A DNA stretch of 64,000 nt, taken from positions 6,776,001 to 6,840,000 of the forward strand of contig NZ_CP040244.1 of assembly GCF_005517195.1 (NCBI RefSeq). The letters run 5' to 3'. The DNA is from Streptomyces vilmorinianum. GTDB lineage: Bacteria; Actinomycetota; Actinomycetes; Streptomycetales; Streptomycetaceae. A model generated the notes under the pieces. It made no database searches, was not told where the DNA came from, and worked only from the letters and a program-made list of their open reading frames with translations. Position numbers and translations under genes: made by a program. Below, piece by piece: positions 15,220 through 23,286 of the stretch. The first letter of the stretch is position 1. Each line of letters opens with the position of its first letter.

Positions 15220-16848
15220 TCAGTGGGAGTGGCCGTGACCGTGGCCGTGGCCCGCGTCCGCCGGCTCCTCTTCCTTCTTCTCCACCACGAGGGTCTCGGT
15301 GGTGAGCAGCAGGGAGGCGATCGAGGCGGCGTTCTCCAGCGCGGAGCGCGTCACCTTCACCGGGTCGATGACGCCGGCCTTGACCAGGTCGCCGTACTCG
15401 CCGGTCGCGGCGTTGAAGCCCTGGCCCTTGTCGAGCTCCGCCACCTTCGAGGTGATGACGTAGCCCTCGAGGCCGGCGTTCTCGGCGATCCAGCGCAGCG
15501 GCTCGACGGCGGCGCGGCGGACGACCGCGACACCGGTGGCCTCGTCGCCGGTCTTGTCGAGGTTGCCCTCGAGGACCTTGACGGCGTGGACGAGCGCGGA
15601 GCCACCACCGGAGACGATGCCCTCCTCGACCGCGGCGCGGGTCGCGGAGATGGCGTCCTCCAGACGGTGCTTCTTCTCCTTCAGCTCCACCTCGGTGGCG
15701 GCGCCGACCTTGATCACGCACACGCCGCCGGCCAGCTTCGCGAGGCGCTCCTGGAGCTTCTCGCGGTCCCAGTCGGAGTCCGTGCTCTCGATCTCGGCCT
15801 TGATCTGGTTGACGCGGCCCGCGACGTCCTCGGAGTTGCCGCCACCGTCGACGATGGTGGTGTCGTCCTTGGTGATGGTCACGCGGCGGGCGGTGCCCAG
15901 CACGTCCAGACCGGCCTGGTCGAGCTTGAGGCCGACCTCCTCGGCGATGACGGTGGCACCGGTGAGGGTGGCCATGTCGCCGAGCATCGCCTTGCGGCGG
16001 TCGCCGAAGCCCGGGGCCTTGACGGCCACGGCGTTGAACGTGCCGCGGATCTTGTTGACGACCAGGGTCGACAGGGCCTCGCCCTCGACGTCCTCGGCGA
16101 TGATCAGCAGCGGCTTGCTGGAGCCGGCCTGGATGACCTTCTCCAGGAGCGGCAGCAGGTCCTGGATCGAGGAGATCTTGCCCTGGTGGATCAGGATGTA
16201 CGGGTCGTCGAGGACGGCCTCCATACGCTCCTGGTCGGTGACCATGTACGGGGACAGGTAGCCCTTGTCGAAGGCCATGCCCTCGGTGAAGTCGAGCTCC
16301 AGACCGAAGGTGTTGGACTCCTCGACGGTGATGACACCGTCCTTGCCGACCTTGTCCATCGCCTCGGCGATGAGCTCGCCGACCTGCTGGTCCTGCGCGG
16401 AGAGCGCGGCCACGGCGGCGATGTCGGACTTGTCCTCGATCGGGCGGGCGGTCGCGAGAAGCTCATCGGACACGGCCTTGACGGCGGCGTCGATGCCCTT
16501 CTTCAGGGCGGCCGGGGAGGCGCCGGCGGCGACGTTGCGCAGGCCCTCGCGGACGAGCGCCTGGGCGAGCACGGTGGCGGTGGTGGTGCCGTCACCCGCG
16601 ATGTCGTTGGTCTTGGTCGCCACCTCCTTCACCAGCTGGGCGCCGAGGTTCTCGTACGGGTCCTCGATCTCGACCTCGCGGGCGATCGTGACACCGTCGT
16701 TGGTGATGGTGGGGGCGCCGAACTTCTTGTCGATGACGACGTTGCGGCCCTTGGGGCCGATCGTCACCTTCACCGTGTCGGCAAGCTTGTTGACGCCGCG
16801 CTCAAGGGCGCGACGGGCGTCCTCGTCGAACTTCAGGATCTTCGCCAT
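15220..16848 (-). CDS. groEL: GroEL1 chaperonin with His-rich tail
   Basis: 60-kDa chaperonin, 542 residues, forming the protein-folding ring with GroES. Family landmarks are AKILKFDEDARRALERGVNK at the start, PKGRNVVIDKKFGAPTITND, AGDGTTTATVLAQ for ATP binding and GGSALVHAV. The C-terminus is GHGHGHGHSH instead of the usual Gly-Gly-Met tail; in actinobacteria with two GroELs, the copy next to groES has such a His tail. It lies 137 bp downstream of groES and should be co-transcribed from the CIRCE-controlled promoter. Confidence 0.96.
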   Translation of the reverse strand: MAKILKFDEDARRALERGVNKLADTVKVTIGPKGRNVVIDKKFGAPTITNDGVTIAREVEIEDPYENLGAQLVKEVATKTNDIAGDGTTTATVLAQALVREGLRNVAAGASPAALKKGIDAAVKAVSDELLATARPIEDKSDIAAVAALSAQDQQVGELIAEAMDKVGKDGVITVEESNTFGLELDFTEGMAFDKGYLSPYMVTDQERMEAVLDDPYILIHQGKISSIQDLLPLLEKVIQAGSSKPLLIIAEDVEGEALSTLVVNKIRGTFNAVAVKAPGFGDRRKAMLGDMATLTGATVIAEEVGLKLDQAGLDVLGTARRVTITKDDTTIVDGGGNSEDVAGRVNQIKAEIESTDSDWDREKLQERLAKLAGGVCVIKVGAATEVELKEKKHRLEDAISATRAAVEEGIVSGGGSALVHAVKVLEGNLDKTGDEATGVAVVRRAAVEPLRWIAENAGLEGYVITSKVAELDKGQGFNAATGEYGDLVKAGVIDPVKVTRSALENAASIASLLLTTETLVVEKKEEEPADAGHGHGHGHSH

Positions 16849-16985
16849 GGGAGCGATTCAGCCCTCTCGGATTTCGTGTGAAACGAACCGCGCCCCCGGA
16901 CGCCCAGTGCGGGGTCAAGGGGCGCAGCTCAAAGCATCTGGCTTCGGTGAAGGGACATCTGGGGGGCGACCCCCAGACCCCCGAA

Positions 16986-17294
16986 CTACTTCTCGACGAT
17001 CGCGAGCACGTCGCGAGCCGAGAGGACGAGGTACTCCTCGCCGCTGTACTTCACCTCGGTGCCGCCGTACTTGCTGTACAGCACGATGTCGCCGGTCTTG
17101 ACGTCGAGCGGAAGACGCTCGCCGTTCTCGAAACGGCCCGGGCCCACGGCCAGGACGACGCCCTCCTGGGGCTTCTCCTTCGCGGTGTCCGGGATGACCA
17201 GGCCAGAGGCCGTGGTCTGCTCGGCGTCGAGCGGCTGGACCACAATGCGGTCCTCGAGCGGCTTGATGGCAACCTTGGAGCTGGCGGTCGTCAC
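16986..17294 (-). CDS. groES: GroES co-chaperonin
   Basis: 10-kDa co-chaperonin of 102 residues, the lid of the GroEL chamber. The mobile loop (EKPQEGVVLAVGPG region) and conserved KPLEDRIVVQP near the N-terminus and VLYSKYGGTEVKY near the C-terminus are intact. The ATG at 17294 follows GGGGGAGG-like purines. It is first in the groES-groEL operon, about 130 bp downstream of two HrcA operators. Confidence 0.96.
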   Translation of the reverse strand: MTTASSKVAIKPLEDRIVVQPLDAEQTTASGLVIPDTAKEKPQEGVVLAVGPGRFENGERLPLDVKTGDIVLYSKYGGTEVKYSGEEYLVLSARDVLAIVEK

Positions 17295-17393
17295 GATCCG
17301 ACCTCCCCCTTCGGAGATCTCACGGGGTTAACTGTCTGAGGTGGCGACCAGGTGGATCCGTCGTCGCGGGTGCCGGACCTGCCCGTCGCTGTG

Positions 17394-17420
17394 TTGGCAC
17401 TCTCCAGTGGGGAGTGCCAG
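17394..17420. promoter_or_regulatory. CIRCE element 1 (HrcA operator)
   Basis: TTGGCACTC, 9-bp spacer, GAGTGCCAG: matches the consensus TTAGCACTC-N9-GAGTGCTAA at 15 of 18 arm positions. It lies downstream of the probable groES start point, between promoter and gene. Confidence 0.9.
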
Positions 17421-17425
17421 AGCCG

Positions 17426-17455
17426 AGACTATGACTGTGATTAGCACTCGGTCAA
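17426..17455 (-). promoter_or_regulatory. groES-groEL promoter
   Basis: On the minus strand TTGACC (17450-17455) and TAGTCT (17426-17431) are 18 bp apart. The -35 box lies inside the spacer of CIRCE 2, so bound HrcA would block RNA polymerase directly. Confidence 0.7.
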
Positions 17456-17467
17456 GCGGAGTGCCAA
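17441..17467. promoter_or_regulatory. CIRCE element 2 (HrcA operator)
   Basis: TTAGCACTC, 9-bp spacer, GAGTGCCAA: one mismatch from consensus, hence the stronger of the two operators. Centre-to-centre distance from CIRCE 1 is 47 bp. The rest of the 313-bp gap up to 17607 holds only GC-rich runs near 17520-17600. Confidence 0.94.
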
Positions 17468-17607
17468 TTCAGTGCCGCGTGGCGATCCGGCGGGCGTACG
17501 GGGAACGGCGCGTCGGACCGGATGGTTCCGCACCTGGCCCCCCTCCCCCGGGGCGGCGGCGCCCGCTCCCGGAGGCGCACCTGCCCCCTCCCCCGGGGTC
17601 GCCCGGG

Positions 17608-18540
17608 TCAGACGTAGTCCTCGAGCTTCCCGACCGCGTACCCCTTGGCCGTGATCGTCTTCATCACCCGCCTGATCATGTCCGGCATGGTGCCCTTCCA
17701 TTCCCCCTTGCCCCGGAAGTGGGTGAGGACGATGTCACCGGGGTGCAGGTCCCGGTCCCACTCGCGCCACTCCATCCGGTCGGGGAAGGCCTCCGAGGCC
17801 CACAGCGGGACCGCCTTGATCCCGCACGACTTGGCCGCGCGCAGCGTGTTCTCGTTGTAGTTGCCGTACGGCGGGCGGAAGAGCGGGGGCCGCTTGCCGT
17901 ACCGCTTCTCGATGGTGTCCTGCATCCCGCAGATCTCCCGCTTCTGCGCCGCGTACGAAAGTCCGGGCAGGTAGCGGTGGTTGAGGGTGTGGTTGTGCAG
18001 GGAGACGCCCGCGTCCTGCATCTTCCTGAAGTAGCCGTAGTCCTCCCTGACCAGGTAGTCGCTGAGGAAGGCGCTGTACGGGATCTGCAGCTCGCTCATC
18101 ATCCGCAGCAGCGCGGGGTCCTTCTCCGCGCCGTCGTCGATCGTCAGGAAGACGACCTTGTCCTTGGTCGGCACGGTGGTGAAGACGGGCGGCAGGCCCG
18201 TGCCGTCGGTCTCGAAGCCCTTGCGGGTGGTGATCTTCGGCTTGACGGCGGGCGGGGCCGGGGCCTCCAGCGGGGGCCGGTCCAGGCCCCACTTCTTGGC
18301 GGCGAGCGCCCGGGCGGCGCGCTGCTTGCGGACCTTCTCGATGTACGCGTTGAGGGCGCCGGACGCGCCCTGCGCCTGGGGCTGTCCGGCGGCGGGGCTC
18401 GCGGGCCCCTCGGGCGCGCCCTCCCCCTCACCTGAGGGGCCGGAGCAGGCGGACCCGAGCGCGGCGACGAGCAGCACCACGCCCACCGACCGCCTCAGCC
18501 GCGCCGACCGCCTCAGTCGCATCGACCGCCCCACTCGCAT
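17608..18540 (-). CDS. Polysaccharide deacetylase lipoprotein 1
   Basis: Secreted NodB-type (CE4) deacetylase anchored as a lipoprotein. With the start at 18540 it has 310 residues: a basic N-region, hydrophobic VGVVLLVAALGSAC with the lipobox Cys near residue 31, a Pro/Gly-rich linker and the NodB domain. Metal and catalytic motifs are TIDDGAEK (the usual TFDDG), NHTLNH, RPPYGNYN and DIVLTHF. CE4 enzymes remove acetyl groups from cell-wall or other polysaccharides; the substrate is unknown. ATGs at 18585 and 18522 are alternative starts, and none has a clear ribosome-binding site. A paralogue lies 4.6 kb away at 22239-23105. Confidence 0.88.
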   Translation of the reverse strand: MRVGRSMRLRRSARLRRSVGVVLLVAALGSACSGPSGEGEGAPEGPASPAAGQPQAQGASGALNAYIEKVRKQRAARALAAKKWGLDRPPLEAPAPPAVKPKITTRKGFETDGTGLPPVFTTVPTKDKVVFLTIDDGAEKDPALLRMMSELQIPYSAFLSDYLVREDYGYFRKMQDAGVSLHNHTLNHRYLPGLSYAAQKREICGMQDTIEKRYGKRPPLFRPPYGNYNENTLRAAKSCGIKAVPLWASEAFPDRMEWREWDRDLHPGDIVLTHFRGKGEWKGTMPDMIRRVMKTITAKGYAVGKLEDYV

Positions 18541-18677
18541 CGCAGACCCCGCTCGCGTTTGTTCCGTTTGTCGTACTAGCTGCATGGCGCCGCATCCTGT
18601 CAGCGCCGAGCCCCCACGGACCCCCGACACCACCGCCCGGGCGCGCACCGTCCCCCGACTGGCCCACAATGGGACGG

Positions 18678-19853
18678 GTGACCGACCTCGCCGCCTTCAC
18701 CGCCCTGTTCACCCCCGAGGGCCAGACCCTGCTCGCCGCCCTGCGCGACTACGACCCCGCCCAGGAACTCGCGGTCGCCTCCCGGCTGCGCCGCGAGCAC
18801 CCCGCGGAGCTGGTCTCGGCGGCCCTCGGCCAGGCCCGGCTGCGCCAGCGCGCGGTGGCGAAGTTCGGCGCCGAGGACGCGCACCGGATGTACTTCACCC
18901 CCAACGGCGTCGAGCAGTCGACCCGGGCGACGGTCGGGGCGTACCGGGCGGAACGCCTCCGCGCGCTCGGGGTGCGCGGTGTCGCCGACCTGTGCGGCGG
19001 GATCGGCGGCGACGCCATCGCCTTCGCGCGCGCCGGGATCTCCGTCCTGGCCGTGGACCGCGACCCGCTGACGGCCGAGGTCGCCCGCGCGAACGCGGCG
19101 GCCCTCGGGCTCGCCGAGCTCATCGAGGTGCGGTGCGCGGACGTGACCGAGATCGACACGAGCCCGTACGACGCCGTCTTCGTCGACCCGGCGCGGCGCG
19201 GCGGGAGGGGCAGGATCTTCGACCCCGAGGCGTACTCGCCCCCGCTCTCCTGGGCGGTCGAGGCCGCCCGCAAGGCCCCGCACGCGGCCCTCAAGATCGC
19301 CCCGGGGGTGCCCCACGAGGCGGTCCCCGAGGACGCGGAGGCCGAGTGGATCTCGGACGGCGGGGACGTGAAGGAGGCCGTGCTGTGGTTCGGCACCTCC
19401 CCCGGCGCCCGCCGCGCCACGCTCCTGCCCTCGGGCGCCACCCTCACGGGCCGGGGACTCCCCGACCCGGCCGTCCGCCCGGTCGGCCGCTACCTCTACG
19501 AGCCGGACGGCGCGGTCATCCGAGCCCATCTGGTCGCGGAGGTCGCCGAGGAGCTGGACGGGGGCGGCCTGGTCGACGAGACGATCGCGTACATCACCGC
19601 GGACGCCCTGACCCCCACCCCGTACGCCACCGCCTACGAGATCACCGACCGGCTGCCCTTCAACCTCAAGAAGCTGAAGGCCCTGCTGCGCGAGCGCGAG
19701 GTCGGCACGCTCACGGTGAAGAAGCGCGGCTCGGCCGTCGAGCCGGAGGAGCTGCGCCGCAGGATCAAGCCCAAGGGCCCGAACTCCGCCACGGTCTTCC
19801 TGACCCGGGTCGCCGGCGCCCCGACGATGCTCGTCGGCGCGCCGGCCACGTAG
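18678..19853 (+). CDS. Class I SAM methyltransferase, THUMP-like family
   Basis: Cytoplasmic methyltransferase of 391 residues. The SAM-binding motif reads VADLCGGIGGDAIAFARAG, the acidic loop VLAVDRDPLT, and motif IV DAVFVDPARRGGRGRIFDP. The C-terminal part (YEITDRLPFNLKKLKALLRE, then KRGSAVEPEELRRRIK) matches the THUMP-like domain seen in actinobacterial homologues. An RNA substrate is inferred from THUMP relatives only. The GTG at 18678 is preceded seven bases earlier by a CACAAT box, suggesting leaderless translation; an ATG at 18669 is the alternative. It is divergent from the deacetylase. Confidence 0.83.
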   Translation: MTDLAAFTALFTPEGQTLLAALRDYDPAQELAVASRLRREHPAELVSAALGQARLRQRAVAKFGAEDAHRMYFTPNGVEQSTRATVGAYRAERLRALGVRGVADLCGGIGGDAIAFARAGISVLAVDRDPLTAEVARANAAALGLAELIEVRCADVTEIDTSPYDAVFVDPARRGGRGRIFDPEAYSPPLSWAVEAARKAPHAALKIAPGVPHEAVPEDAEAEWISDGGDVKEAVLWFGTSPGARRATLLPSGATLTGRGLPDPAVRPVGRYLYEPDGAVIRAHLVAEVAEELDGGGLVDETIAYITADALTPTPYATAYEITDRLPFNLKKLKALLREREVGTLTVKKRGSAVEPEELRRRIKPKGPNSATVFLTRVAGAPTMLVGAPAT

Positions 19854-19864
19854 GTCGGAGCGCC

Positions 19865-20476
19865 CTACGCCGTGAGCCGTACGGCCATCCGGTAGTGCCC
19901 GACCGCCTTCGTCATACCGATCAGGCCGCTGATCCACAGCCCGAGCGCCACACCCATGAAGTAGGCGACGGTGCCGGCGCGCCCGGGGCCGGCCGCCTCC
20001 GCCGGCGCGGCGAAGGAGACCCACAGGCCGACCGCGCACAGCAGGAAGGAGACCACCAGCCAGGCGACGCTCAGGACGGGCTCGCGCAGCCGCGCGTCGG
20101 CCGCGCGGTCGCTGTCCAGGGCGGCCCACCGGACCAGCCGCTCCCGCGCCTCCCGGTCGCGCCGGACGCCGCGCGCGAGGAAGAAGACGGCCGGGACCAG
20201 GGGGCACAGCCCGAGGGCCACGAAGACGAAGGCGAAGATCCCCGAAATCGGGTCGATGGCCTCGTCGAGAGCGATGAGTCCGACCCCGCAGAGCCCCCAG
20301 CCCAGTTGCAGGGTCGCGGTCCACACCAGGAAGAGCACCAGCCGACTCCCGCCCACCAGACGCCGGTTGAGCTCGCTCATCGCCCGCGCCCGGTCCGCCA
20401 GCCTGGCCGCGCGGTCGGGCCAGCTCTGGATCTCGGCGGGCGGCGGAGGCGGGGGCAGCGGCGTACGACCAGACAT
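19865..20476 (-). CDS. Conserved membrane protein of unknown function
   Basis: 203 residues with a proline-rich start (PLPPPPPPAE) and four likely membrane helices (about 46-66, 76-98, 133-153, 166-190). A soluble, charged loop rich in Arg and Glu lies at about 100-130 (RRDREARERLVRWAALDSDR). I do not recognise the family. It converges on the methyltransferase gene and lies 21 bp downstream of the sigma-factor gene, so it may be co-transcribed with it. Confidence 0.7.
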   Translation of the reverse strand: MSGRTPLPPPPPPAEIQSWPDRAARLADRARAMSELNRRLVGGSRLVLFLVWTATLQLGWGLCGVGLIALDEAIDPISGIFAFVFVALGLCPLVPAVFFLARGVRRDREARERLVRWAALDSDRAADARLREPVLSVAWLVVSFLLCAVGLWVSFAAPAEAAGPGRAGTVAYFMGVALGLWISGLIGMTKAVGHYRMAVRLTA

Positions 20477-20497
20477 GCCGAAGAGCCTAACGACAGC

Positions 20498-21742
20498 TCA
20501 TCCGACCGTCCGACGCGCCCGCTCCGTCAGCAGCTCCCGCTCCCGTTCGTTCCGGGTGAGCGAGGCCGCCCGTTCGAACTCCGCCCGGGCCTCCTCGGGC
20601 CGCCCGAGGCGCGCCAGCAGGTCTCCCCGTACGCTCGGCAGCAAGTGGTAGCCCGCCAGGGCGGGTTCGCCGGCCAGGGCGTCGACGAGCGCGAGACCGG
20701 CCTCGGGACCCTCGGCCATCGAGACGGCGACCGCGCGGTTCAACTCGACGACCGGGGACGGCGCGACGGCCGCGAGGCGTCCGTACAGCGCGGCGATGGT
20801 CCGCCAGTCCGTGTCCTCGTACGTCAGCGCCTTCGCGTGGCAGGCGGCGATCGCGGCCTGGAGGGCGTACGGGCCGTACGTCCCGCCCTCACCGGCGCGC
20901 TGCAGCTCCGCGAAACCGCGCCGGATCAGCAGCCGGTTCCAGCGGCCGCGGTTCTGCTCGGCGAGGAGGACCGGCTGTCCGTCCGGCCCCGTGCGGGCCG
21001 CCGTCCGGGAGGCCTGGATCTCCAACAGGGCCGCCAGACCGTGGACTTCGCCCTCCTTCGGCATCAGCCCGGCGAGCACCCGGGCCAGCCGCAGCGCGTC
21101 CTCGCACAAGCCCGGCCGCAGCAGGTCGTCGCCCGCCGTGGCCGCGTACCCCTCGTTGAAGATCAGGTAGATGACCTCCAGTACAGATCCGAGCCGGGCC
21201 GCCCGGTCCTCTCCGTAGGGCACCTCGAACTCCACCCCGGCCTTCGCCAGGGCGCGCTTGGCCCGGACGATCCGCTGCGCGACGGTCGCCTCCGGTACGA
21301 GGAAGGCGCGGGCGATCTCGTCCGTCCGCAGCCCGCCGACCAGCCGCAGGGTGAGCGCGGTCCGCGCCTCCGGGGAGAGCACCGGGTGGCAGGCGGTGAA
21401 GATCAGCCGCAGCAGGTCGTCGTCGATGTCGTCGGGACCGGACGGCTCGGGGTCGTACGTCTCCTCGGTGAGCTCGCGGCCCACCTCCGCCAGCTTGCGC
21501 GCGTACGTCTCACGGCGCCGTACGAGATCGACGGCGCGGTTCTTGGCGGCGGCCGTCAACCAGGCGCCCGGCCGCTCCGGGACGCCCGTCCTCGGCCACT
21601 GCTCCAGGGCGGCGACGAGCGCGTCCTGGGCGAGCTCCTCCGCGATGCCGACATCGCGCACGATCCGCGCCACGGCCGCGATGATCCGCGGCGACTCCAT
21701 CCGGAAGACCGTCTCGACAGCGGCGGGGGCGGGTGCGGTCAT
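20498..21742 (-). CDS. ECF42-type RNA polymerase sigma factor with C-terminal extension
   Basis: 414-residue extracytoplasmic-function sigma factor. Region 2 lies at about 12-80 (SPRIIAAVARIVRDVGIAEE, then LTAAAKNRAVDLVRRR) and region 4 at about 115-175 (LSPEARTALTLRLVGGLRTD, then VAQRIVRAKRALAKAG). About 230 further residues of TPR-like helical sequence follow (VVELNRAVAVSMAEGPEAGL), the mark of group ECF42. These have no anti-sigma factor and pair with DGPF-domain proteins, here the gene directly upstream. The extension is known to be needed for activity in studied cases; the inducing signal is unknown. Confidence 0.9.
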   Translation of the reverse strand: MTAPAPAAVETVFRMESPRIIAAVARIVRDVGIAEELAQDALVAALEQWPRTGVPERPGAWLTAAAKNRAVDLVRRRETYARKLAEVGRELTEETYDPEPSGPDDIDDDLLRLIFTACHPVLSPEARTALTLRLVGGLRTDEIARAFLVPEATVAQRIVRAKRALAKAGVEFEVPYGEDRAARLGSVLEVIYLIFNEGYAATAGDDLLRPGLCEDALRLARVLAGLMPKEGEVHGLAALLEIQASRTAARTGPDGQPVLLAEQNRGRWNRLLIRRGFAELQRAGEGGTYGPYALQAAIAACHAKALTYEDTDWRTIAALYGRLAAVAPSPVVELNRAVAVSMAEGPEAGLALVDALAGEPALAGYHLLPSVRGDLLARLGRPEEARAEFERAASLTRNERERELLTERARRTVG

Positions 21743-21776
21743 GGCTCCACCATGACAGCACCCGCCCCGGCGGTGC

Positions 21777-22133
21777 CTACATCTCTTCGATCTCGCGGAC
21801 CTCGCAGGTCACCTTCCACTCCGCCGGGTGGACCTCCAGGAACCGCTTCGACCACTCGATGGCCTCGGCCATGTCCCGGCACTGGGTGATCGAGTAGCCG
21901 CCGACGACCTCCTTGGTCTCGGTGAACGGGCCGTCGGTGTAGCTGAGCTTCCCGCCCTCCCAGGTGATGCGGGTGGACTCGGAGGTCGGCTTGAGTCCGG
22001 CGGTCTCCAGCATCACGCCGGCCTTGGTGATCTCCTCGAACAGCGCGCCCATGCGCTCCTCGAAGCCGGGGTCCGCGTCCTCCAGACGGAAGGCGCCCTC
22101 CTCGATGCGGACCATCGTCAGGTAGCGGGGCAT
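21777..22133 (-). CDS. YciI/DGPF-domain protein, partner of the ECF42 sigma factor
   Basis: 118-residue protein of the YCII/DGPF family. The defining motif is present in SYTDGPFTETKEVVGGYSI, with MPRYLTMVRIEEGAF at the start and the end EVREIEEM. It is a small cytoplasmic ferredoxin-like fold. DGPF genes are the standard neighbours and targets of ECF42 sigma factors; it lies 34 bp upstream of the sigma gene on the same strand. The ATG at 22133 follows GAGGAGA; an upstream in-frame ATG at 22181 has no support. Confidence 0.9.
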   Translation of the reverse strand: MPRYLTMVRIEEGAFRLEDADPGFEERMGALFEEITKAGVMLETAGLKPTSESTRITWEGGKLSYTDGPFTETKEVVGGYSITQCRDMAEAIEWSKRFLEVHPAEWKVTCEVREIEEM

Positions 22134-22238
22134 GGTGTCTCCTCGGGTGGTGCGACGGCGGGGCCGTTCCCCGCCTCTCACACATACGTCGAACGGCCGG
22201 GCCCCGCATCGACACCACGAGCAGAAGTTCTTCGGGGG

Positions 22239-23105
22239 CTAGACGTAGTCCTCCAGACGGGCCACCGTGAAGCCCTGCTCCTGGATGTGGCGGAGCATGT
22301 TCGCCGTCATCTCGGTCATCGTCGTGCCCTTGAGCTCGGACGGGCCGCGGAAGTGGGCGAGGATGATGTCGCCGGGGTGCAGCTTCCGGTCCCCGCGCTG
22401 GTACTGCATGTTCTTGATCTGCATCGACTCGCGCCACAGCACGATCGCGTCGACCCCGCAGGTCCCCGCGGCGGCGCGGGTGTCCTCGTTCCAGTTGCCG
22501 TAGGGCGGGCGGAAGAGCCTCGGGGTCGTCCCGTACTCCTTCGCCAGCCTGGTCTGCTGACCGCAGATCTCCTGCCGCTGGGCCTCCCGGCCGAGCGTGC
22601 GCAGGTTGGGGTGGGTGAGGGTGTGGTTGGCGACGCCGTTGCCGAGGGCGGCGAGCGGCTTGAAGTAGCCGTAGTCGGCGCGGATGGCGGAGTCGGTGAG
22701 GAACATCGTCACCGGCACCTTGAGCTCCCGCATCATCGTCAGGAACTCCGGGTCCTTCTCGGCTCCGTCGTCGACGGTGATGAAGACGACCTTCTCGTCG
22801 GTCGGGATCTCGCTGATGACGGGCACGGGCCCGCCGGGCTGCCGCTTCACCGGCTTCGTCCTCGGCGGGGCGGGCGGGGCGGCGAAGGGCTTGAGGCCCC
22901 ACCGGGCGTACGCGACGCCGGCGCCTGCGGGCGCGTTCGCGTCGCCGGCGGGCGGCGCCGCGGCGGCCGAGGGGGCCGAGGGGACCGAGGAGGCCGCGCT
23001 GGTGGGGGCGGACGACGCGGGCTTCCCGGGCTGCTGGTCCCCCGCCGAACAGCCTGTGACGAGCAGGGCCGCGGCCAGCGCCGCGCCCGCAAGCTTCCTG
23101 GCCAC
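22239..23105 (-). CDS. Polysaccharide deacetylase lipoprotein 2
   Basis: NodB-type (CE4) deacetylase of 288 residues from the GTG at 23105, paralogous to the gene at 17608-18540. It has a compact lipoprotein signal (VARKLAGAALAAALLVTGC), a long Ala/Pro/Ser linker, and the catalytic motifs TVDDGAEK, NHTLTH, RPPYGNWN and DIILAHF. Both paralogues end in KLEDYV or RLEDYV. The GTG has GAGGTGG seven bases upstream; ATGs at 23144 and 23207 are in frame but would put a VPVPVP tract, encoded by a hexanucleotide repeat, in front of the signal peptide. Confidence 0.88.
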   Translation of the reverse strand: MARKLAGAALAAALLVTGCSAGDQQPGKPASSAPTSAASSVPSAPSAAAAPPAGDANAPAGAGVAYARWGLKPFAAPPAPPRTKPVKRQPGGPVPVISEIPTDEKVVFITVDDGAEKDPEFLTMMRELKVPVTMFLTDSAIRADYGYFKPLAALGNGVANHTLTHPNLRTLGREAQRQEICGQQTRLAKEYGTTPRLFRPPYGNWNEDTRAAAGTCGVDAIVLWRESMQIKNMQYQRGDRKLHPGDIILAHFRGPSELKGTTMTEMTANMLRHIQEQGFTVARLEDYV

Positions 23106-23144
23106 GCGGCCACCTCGTTCTTCCGGTCGAGCCTCGTGGGCCAT

Positions 23145-23165
23145 GGGTACGGGTACGGGTACGGG
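23145..23165. repeat. GGGTAC hexanucleotide repeat upstream of deacetylase 2
   Basis: Three and a half copies of GGGTAC lie 40-60 bp upstream of the chosen GTG start. If translation began at an upstream ATG the tract would encode alternating Val and Pro. It is a possible slippage site in the leader. Confidence 0.8.
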
Positions 23166-23286
23166 AACACGTGGACCCACGGGTGGGCGCACGGACGCAC
23201 CGGTCATTTATACGAATGGAGTACTGACGTACTGCTTGATGCGCGCGAGGCTCTCCGGGTTCCACCCGGCCGGTCCGGGCCGAGGG

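Noticed and set aside
18158..21889. A 1243-codon open frame on the plus strand, and similar long frames at 33571-36321 and 43869-46724
   Set aside because: They lie opposite or across well-supported genes, have Arg/Gly/Ala/Pro-rich composition without any domain, and arise because stop codons are rare in high-GC DNA.
23106..23207. Longer N-terminus with VPVPVP tract for deacetylase 2
   Set aside because: It would place a proline-rich stretch before the signal peptide and lacks a ribosome-binding site, whereas the GTG at 23105 has one.
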